The notes under the pieces: generated by a model
What the model saw: the letters and a program-made list of their open reading frames with translations, nothing else
Told to the model about the DNA's origin: nothing
Databases searched by the model: none
Source of the DNA: a virus
Length of the DNA: 64,000 nucleotides
Direction: 5' to 3' (one strand)
IMG/VR virus record: IMGVR_UViG_3300042375_000862
Coordinates: 80,040-144,039 of that record
Translations under genes and position numbers: made by a program
Part shown: positions 59,817-64,000 of the stretch, piece by piece
Position numbering within the stretch: the first letter of the stretch is position 1
Layout: every line of letters starts with the position of its first letter

Positions 59817-60486
59817 ACATCCTTTAGTTAAAGGTGTGGTTAAAGAGATTGTTCCACAAATATATTGTGCCCAAATTGATGATGATTATGATCGTGCAAT
59901 GTTATTCTGTCGTTATCAAGAATATTATGAATCACCATATAAAAAGTTTAGAGGTAAACGTTTTACTTGGATGGAATATATGAGACATTATAAAGATATG
60001 TGGAAGAAAAGAACATTTACATATCCCGATGATTGGGCTGGTTATAATATCCCATCAAATATATTGGACGGAGGAGTTGATGCGTTTTATAAAGAAACCG
60101 AGTATGATGTAATAATGAATGACATTTATTATTATTGTGCAATTGATTCACAAAATAAAAATAATGGAACAAGATGTGATTGGTATTTGATTGGTGCAAG
60201 TTCTAAAGATAAAGGAACTATGAATCACGAAATTGCTCATGGACTATATTTTACCAACAAAGATTATAAGAAAAAGGTAAATGAACTGATTGGTAATATT
60301 AAACCAACTCATTACGATAAGTTGAAGAAGAAACTCATTAAGATGGGTTATGTTAATGATAAGAAAATTATCGACGATGAGATTCAAGCGTTCATGTCAA
60401 CAGGATTATATAATGGATTGAACACAAAGGAACTAAAAGTGTACGAAAAGGAATTTAAAAGTAATTTTAAAAAATTAATTAAATAA
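59803..60486 (+). CDS. Putative zinc metalloprotease (zincin-like)
   Basis: A 227-residue protein with TMNHEIAHGLYFT near residue 143, the HExxH zinc motif, and later acidic residues (DDEIQAF) that could supply the third ligand. The rest has many Tyr and Lys and no family that I recognise. The ATG at 59803 is preferred to an in-frame TTG 18 bases earlier. No export signal is visible; a cytoplasmic or virion-linked peptidase is possible. Confidence 0.5.
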   Translation: MKKIKHPLVKGVVKEIVPQIYCAQIDDDYDRAMLFCRYQEYYESPYKKFRGKRFTWMEYMRHYKDMWKKRTFTYPDDWAGYNIPSNILDGGVDAFYKETEYDVIMNDIYYYCAIDSQNKNNGTRCDWYLIGASSKDKGTMNHEIAHGLYFTNKDYKKKVNELIGNIKPTHYDKLKKKLIKMGYVNDKKIIDDEIQAFMSTGLYNGLNTKELKVYEKEFKSNFKKLIK

Positions 60487-60489
60487 GTT

Positions 60490-60651
60490 ATGGGATACGT
60501 AATTGGTATTGGATGTAGTTTTGTTTTAGCGGCAATAGTCTCTTTCTTTTGGGTTAGAGGTATTGATTATATGAAAGAGAATCATCCTGATTACAAGGGA
60601 GACGACCTATTTGGTAAATTTGACGAGGACGATAAGAAAAACATAGGATAA
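60490..60651 (+). CDS. Small membrane protein
   Basis: A 53-residue protein: a hydrophobic helix in residues 3-24 (YVIGIGCSFVLAAIVSFFWV), then an acidic cytoplasmic end. The start follows the previous stop after three bases. No family recognised. Confidence 0.5.
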   Translation: MGYVIGIGCSFVLAAIVSFFWVRGIDYMKENHPDYKGDDLFGKFDEDDKKNIG

Positions 60652-60666
60652 AACGACTATTTAGGA

Positions 60667-60674
60667 TATTTATA
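60667..60674 (+). promoter_or_regulatory. TATTTATA motif before M23 gene
   Basis: GATATTTATA, five bases before the ATG at 60680. The distance is very short for a promoter, so this may be a chance match or mark a leaderless transcript. Confidence 0.2.
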
Positions 60675-60679
60675 TTCGT

Positions 60680-62146
60680 ATGAAGAAAAGAACCTTACAG
60701 GAAGAAATTGATAGAATACATACCATAACGTATGGTAAAAAGGTTTTATTTGAAGATGAGTTATTAGATAAACTTTTACAAGGTGACTCTTCACCCAATC
60801 CAGTATCTAAAATAGACGACCCTACCAAAGCGGATTTAGTTTCTAATGACGTTCAAGATTTTTATAATACCATCCAAAAATCGATAGAAAATGGAGGATT
60901 AAAACAACAAAGTTTAGGTTCAATGACTTATCAAAAGGAAGTTGAATCGATGCAAATAGGTTTAATGTTACTTAGTTACGATTTACCAAAACATGGTGTG
61001 GACGGGTTATTTGGACCCGAAACTTCAAGTGCGGTGTCAAAATTCATTGACGATAATCAAATTCAATCAACTAATGAATCAAAAATTACGATAAAAAGTT
61101 TAATGGAGGCTTTATTAGACTCACCATTAAGTTCAACCTCAATCAATTCTAGTTTTGGTCAAAGAGGTGCTCGTAACCATCCAGGTGTTGATTTAGCCGC
61201 CACATCAAACAGTGATGTTAAATCACCCGCAAGTGGTAAGGTTATTGATGCAGCCATAAGGAATGATGCATGTGGAGGAACGTTATTTATTGACCACGGA
61301 AATGGTTTTAAGAGTAGATTTTGTCATTTAAAAGAATTGTTAGTTCAAAACGGAGATAGCATAACCCAAGGTCAACTTGTTGCAAGGAGTGGAGGTGACC
61401 AAACTGCAGAAGAAGGTAGAGGACGTTCAAATGGTGCTCATTTACATTTTGAACTTTATAAAGATGGTCAACTAGTTGACCCAATTGATTATATTGATAA
61501 TAATGGTATCAAAGCAACATCGGGTGGTTCGACAGTTAGAAATGTTAATGCTAGTCCTGAAATGTTAACAAAATTATTGGAGTTATTGAAAGAAAAAAAC
61601 ATTACATCCGAACAATTAAAACAATATATTGATAAAGTAGTAACAGGTGGAGGTAATCAATTTACTGATTTGGATTTAACTAAATCAGAAGGTGTTGAAA
61701 AATATGGTAAAATTTGTCAAAGATTTATAGATACGAGAAAACCTAACTTACTAAACATCACAGGTACAATGATGGCCACAGCAGCAAAACAAGCATTTGA
61801 TAGGTATCAAAAATTTGTACCTGCGGAATTGGCGTTAGCACAATTAGCAACAGAAGGTGGTATTGGTAACAATAACCCAAATAGTAGACCAATTAAGACA
61901 CGTAATCCATTTAATGTGGGAAATACTGACAATGGTGGTAATGTTTTTCATAACGATGTCCAATCGGGGATTAACACGTATTATAATTTAATTGCAAAAA
62001 GTTACTTAGGTAAGGGTAAAACGGCCAATGATTTAGTTAGTAACTTTGTAAACCATTCCGGTTTAAGGTATGCCGGACCTGATTACGAGAAATCAGTAAA
62101 TTCGATAGCTTTACAAGCTAACAAAATAGCCAAAACAGTATCGTAA
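60680..62146 (+). CDS. Modular peptidoglycan hydrolase (PGB-M23-glucosaminidase-like)
   Basis: A 488-residue protein. The N-terminus is RTLQEEIDRIHTITYGKK. Residues 95-130 hold a peptidoglycan-binding repeat (HGVDGLFGPETSSAVSKF). An M23 endopeptidase domain (about 150-275) shows HPGVDLAA with the H and D ligands, then GAHLHFELY with the remaining His. The C-terminal part (about 370-488) resembles a lysozyme/glucosaminidase fold (LAQLATEGGIG, NPFNVGN). Two cell-wall activities in one chain suggest a virion-associated lysin that opens the host wall during infection. Confidence 0.85.
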   Translation: MKKRTLQEEIDRIHTITYGKKVLFEDELLDKLLQGDSSPNPVSKIDDPTKADLVSNDVQDFYNTIQKSIENGGLKQQSLGSMTYQKEVESMQIGLMLLSYDLPKHGVDGLFGPETSSAVSKFIDDNQIQSTNESKITIKSLMEALLDSPLSSTSINSSFGQRGARNHPGVDLAATSNSDVKSPASGKVIDAAIRNDACGGTLFIDHGNGFKSRFCHLKELLVQNGDSITQGQLVARSGGDQTAEEGRGRSNGAHLHFELYKDGQLVDPIDYIDNNGIKATSGGSTVRNVNASPEMLTKLLELLKEKNITSEQLKQYIDKVVTGGGNQFTDLDLTKSEGVEKYGKICQRFIDTRKPNLLNITGTMMATAAKQAFDRYQKFVPAELALAQLATEGGIGNNNPNSRPIKTRNPFNVGNTDNGGNVFHNDVQSGINTYYNLIAKSYLGKGKTANDLVSNFVNHSGLRYAGPDYEKSVNSIALQANKIAKTVS

Positions 62147-62162
62147 CATTTCTTAATTTTCT

Positions 62163-62193
62163 TTTGATTTATCAAATATATTATGTAAATTAG
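62163..62193 (+). promoter_or_regulatory. Bacteroidota-type promoter, zinc-finger gene
   Basis: TTTG, 19 bases, then TAAATTAG, 18 bases before the ATG at 62212. A good match to TTTG-N19-TAnnTTTG apart from one base. Confidence 0.5.
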
Positions 62194-62211
62194 TATTCTA
62201 AAACTTAATTT

Positions 62212-62631
62212 ATGCCAAACGAAATTTGTATCCTTTGTGGAAAAGAAACTAATGTAGACATTAACACACACATAGACCATAGATATGGTTATGTAGAAGG
62301 TGCTGGTCAATGTTGTAAAGAATGTTATAATAAAACCTCAAACATAGAAGAGGATTATGTAACCAGTACAATGAGAAATCGTACAACCTTACTTACAATT
62401 TCAGCTGAAGATATTTTAGGAACACCTAATGATATGCAATTGGGCGCAAAAGTTAGACAACAATATTGGGATACCTATGGTAAACCTGAAAAGGTACCTA
62501 ACCCATGGGTATGTGGTTTATGTGGTAAAGACACATCTAACGTTGATTATGATTACTTAATGGGTGTGGACCATATCGAATGCCATTTAAAGGAAGAAAT
62601 GAAGAATGACCCGTCTTGGAACGTGAACTAA
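62212..62631 (+). CDS. Two-zinc-finger protein
   Basis: A 139-residue protein with two similar halves: CILCGKETN...HIDHRYG...CCKEC, and CGLCGKDTSNVDYDY...GVDHIECH. The C-x2-C with D-H or H-x-D-H and a second cysteine pair suggests two structural zinc sites and a fold relative to HNH or treble-clef proteins, although catalytic residues are not evident. Possible nucleic-acid binding or regulatory role. Confidence 0.55.
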   Translation: MPNEICILCGKETNVDINTHIDHRYGYVEGAGQCCKECYNKTSNIEEDYVTSTMRNRTTLLTISAEDILGTPNDMQLGAKVRQQYWDTYGKPEKVPNPWVCGLCGKDTSNVDYDYLMGVDHIECHLKEEMKNDPSWNVN

Positions 62632-62646
62632 ATTAAATAATTGGAG

Positions 62647-62654
62647 TATTTATA
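62647..62654 (+). promoter_or_regulatory. AGTATTTATA motif before large unidentified gene
   Basis: AGTATTTATA about 21 bases before the ATG at 62676, in the 44-base gap. Confidence 0.3.
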
Positions 62655-62675
62655 TACACATAGAAGTATACTCAA

Positions 62676-63908
62676 ATGAAAGAAATATCAAAGAAAGATT
62701 TATTAGTTCAATTACAAGAACAATCTGATGTAGATGAAATGGCCTATAATCCAAAAGGGACTCAAGACACATCTGATAAAGTTGTTGCGTTCAGACCAAT
62801 TTTTAAAGACGGAAATACATCTGAAATACCTGACGGGTTTCAACTTAATAAAATAAACACTACTGAAGATCCTAACACAGGTAAGAAGAAAAAAGAACTT
62901 GTGGCAGGTGAAGAACGTATTTGGGTTCCTTTAGATGGGGTCGAGTTAGAGGCATTTAAGGAAGCTAATCAAGAATGGTTAGATTCTTTAACTGACAAAT
63001 TTGGTAAAGAACCTGAATTGGTTTCAGGAAAGAAACTTAAATACCCACCAAGAAATGCTCAGGTTGGAACATCTTATCAACATTCTGGAGTTAATAAACC
63101 AGCAACAACAAAGATTAAGATTGAATTAAATCGTTTGGTTGAAGAATACTTAGGTAATCCTGAAGTATCGGCTCGTTTAGAAAGATTGAGTATTCCTGAG
63201 GTTAAATCAAGAGATAGAAAACACTTAAATAGATATGGTAGAGTTGATAATGATCAAATCAATTATCAAACACACACATTCAATTCTTATTTATCATCAA
63301 CTCAGTTCTTAAAGTTTGTAACGGCAAGAATTAGTGGTAAGAAATTAGAAGATGAATTTAAATCATATCACTTGGCTCGTCAGTTCAACCAAAACTATAT
63401 GAATTGGGAGGAGACGAAGAAGAACAGTAAGAGATACGTGGGTAAAACCGCATCATATATGTTGGACGCATATGGTTTTGATGAGGAGAACTTGGATGTA
63501 ACAGTTAGAATGGACTTATCAATTAAAGGAACGATGCTTGATAATCAATATCGATGGACCGTTAAGTTCCAAACTAAATTCGGTAGAAAACTTAAAGAAG
63601 ATAGATGGGTTAATGGTTTAACATTGGACAAAGAACTTACAATCAGAAAGACAGCAGAATTAGAACCAGGAACTCAATTTGATGATAAAATGACGGTTAT
63701 GGATAGTTTACCAATTAAAACCTCATTGATTGAAGCGTTAGATGAATTAAGAGATACTATAATGACTAAATATAAACCAATTGAGACATTGAAACTTGCT
63801 AACGTTAAACAATATGACATCACCAAAAAACCTACTGTAAACGAAGGAGTTGAGATTGCTAAAGAAGTTATTAAAAGAATAGATAAACTTAAAAAGTTAA
63901 AAAAATAA
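62676..63908 (+). CDS. Large unidentified protein, possible virion component
   Basis: A 410-residue protein: N-terminal SKKDLLVQLQEQSDVDEMAY, then regions rich in charged residues, a central HLARQFNQNYMNWEETKKNSK stretch and a Lys-rich end (RIDKLKKLKK). No catalytic motif seen. Its location after an AGTATTTATA motif and before a strong terminator suggests a late, structural gene. I do not recognise a family. Confidence 0.45.
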   Translation: MKEISKKDLLVQLQEQSDVDEMAYNPKGTQDTSDKVVAFRPIFKDGNTSEIPDGFQLNKINTTEDPNTGKKKKELVAGEERIWVPLDGVELEAFKEANQEWLDSLTDKFGKEPELVSGKKLKYPPRNAQVGTSYQHSGVNKPATTKIKIELNRLVEEYLGNPEVSARLERLSIPEVKSRDRKHLNRYGRVDNDQINYQTHTFNSYLSSTQFLKFVTARISGKKLEDEFKSYHLARQFNQNYMNWEETKKNSKRYVGKTASYMLDAYGFDEENLDVTVRMDLSIKGTMLDNQYRWTVKFQTKFGRKLKEDRWVNGLTLDKELTIRKTAELEPGTQFDDKMTVMDSLPIKTSLIEALDELRDTIMTKYKPIETLKLANVKQYDITKKPTVNEGVEIAKEVIKRIDKLKKLKK

Positions 63909-63910
63909 TT

Positions 63911-63993
63911 GAGCCCCTCCAAGGTGAGTATCCTTGGACTGACACACGTACGTGTTTCGCCCTGATCCCCACAGAAATGTGGGGATTTTTTTT
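63911..63993 (+). ncRNA. Structured GC-rich 3' element
   Basis: Downstream of the last gene the base composition changes abruptly to roughly half G+C. It holds a 7-base stem (TCCAAGG/CCTTGGA, loop TGAGTAT), a 12-base palindrome (ACACGTACGTGT, 63944-63955) and a final stem with a GAAA loop. Such a multi-hairpin tail may be a small RNA or a structured 3' UTR. No tRNA or known riboswitch pattern is seen. Confidence 0.45.
63965..63993 (+). terminator. Strong rho-independent terminator
   Basis: ATCCCCACA, loop GAAA, TGTGGGGAT (9-base stem) followed by seven T. It closes the transcription unit ending with the gene at 62676. This is the clearest terminator in the window. Confidence 0.9.
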
Positions 63994-64000
63994 GTATCAT

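Noticed and set aside
63674-64000. An open frame on the minus strand at the window end
   Set aside because: It runs opposite a real gene and the terminator; its start would lie in or beyond the terminator, so it is not supported.
1-64000. tRNA or rRNA genes and integrase-type attachment sites
   Set aside because: I looked for cloverleaf-type sequences and for direct repeats at tRNA ends and found none that I can support.

Overview
The window reads as part of a very large tailed-phage genome (jumbo-phage style) from an AT-rich virus of a Bacteroidota host. Phage evidence: a collagen-like fibre with a C-terminal peptidase S74 chaperone, a modular cell-wall hydrolase, several DNA methyltransferases, many tiny overlapping genes and long operons of virus-type glycan enzymes. 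Host evidence: at least ten transcription-unit starts carry TTTG (or a near match), 19-20 bases, then TATATTAT or a variant, which matches the Bacteroidota vegetative promoter (-33 TTTG, -7 TAnnTTTG). Shine-Dalgarno boxes are essentially absent; internal genes start at TAATATG, TAATG or ATGA junctions. No terminase, capsid, polymerase or tRNA gene is visible, so the phage call is an inference from context.

Layout. Bases 1-2931: the end of an SGNH hydrolase gene, then a minus-strand trio (split thiamine-diphosphate enzyme plus a glycosyltransferase-like protein). Bases 3025-19560: plus-strand sugar and glycan operon with a UDP-sugar dehydrogenase, four SGNH hydrolases, DUF5672, a ColD-like 3-dehydratase, three SDR sugar enzymes including a GDP-mannose dehydratase-like one, a carbamoyltransferase, and five of the six domains of an unfamiliar glycosyltransferase-like family. 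Bases 19564-28393: sulfate activation (APS kinase, nucleotidyltransferase, DUF2061), a Hint-domain protein and a dense modification island (SET, sulfotransferase, radical SAM, five 2-oxoglutarate oxygenase-like proteins). Bases 28425-34724: a 998-residue GT4-FkbM-heptosyltransferase fusion immediately before the Ser/Thr/Asn collagen-like fibre. Bases 34726-49375: a 20-gene minus-strand operon of glycosyltransferases, sugar-nucleotide enzymes and methyltransferases with two small possible virion genes inside it. Bases 49457-64000: DNA methyltransferases, two PcfJ-like paralogues, an IscU-ferredoxin-IscA trio, small membrane proteins, a putative zincin, an M23 lysin, a large unidentified protein and a structured GC-rich 3' end with a strong terminator.

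How the parts may work together. The sugar-nucleotide enzymes would supply activated, partly deoxygenated, carbamoylated, methylated or sulfated sugars; the glycosyltransferases would attach them to virion proteins or remodel host surface glycans; SGNH hydrolases could add or remove acyl groups. The large fused glycosyltransferase beside a Gly-X-Y fibre made only of Ser, Thr, Asn and a single Asp is the most direct hint that virion fibres are a glycosylation target.

Most unusual items: a KTLI-type C-terminal tail shared by unrelated consecutive proteins (22.4-27.6 kb), the ColD-like histidine substitution beside a GDP-mannose dehydratase, the TibC-like heptosyltransferase fusion next to the fibre, the six-domain TEK/HR glycosyltransferase-like family, and the phage-borne Fe-S assembly trio without a cysteine desulfurase.
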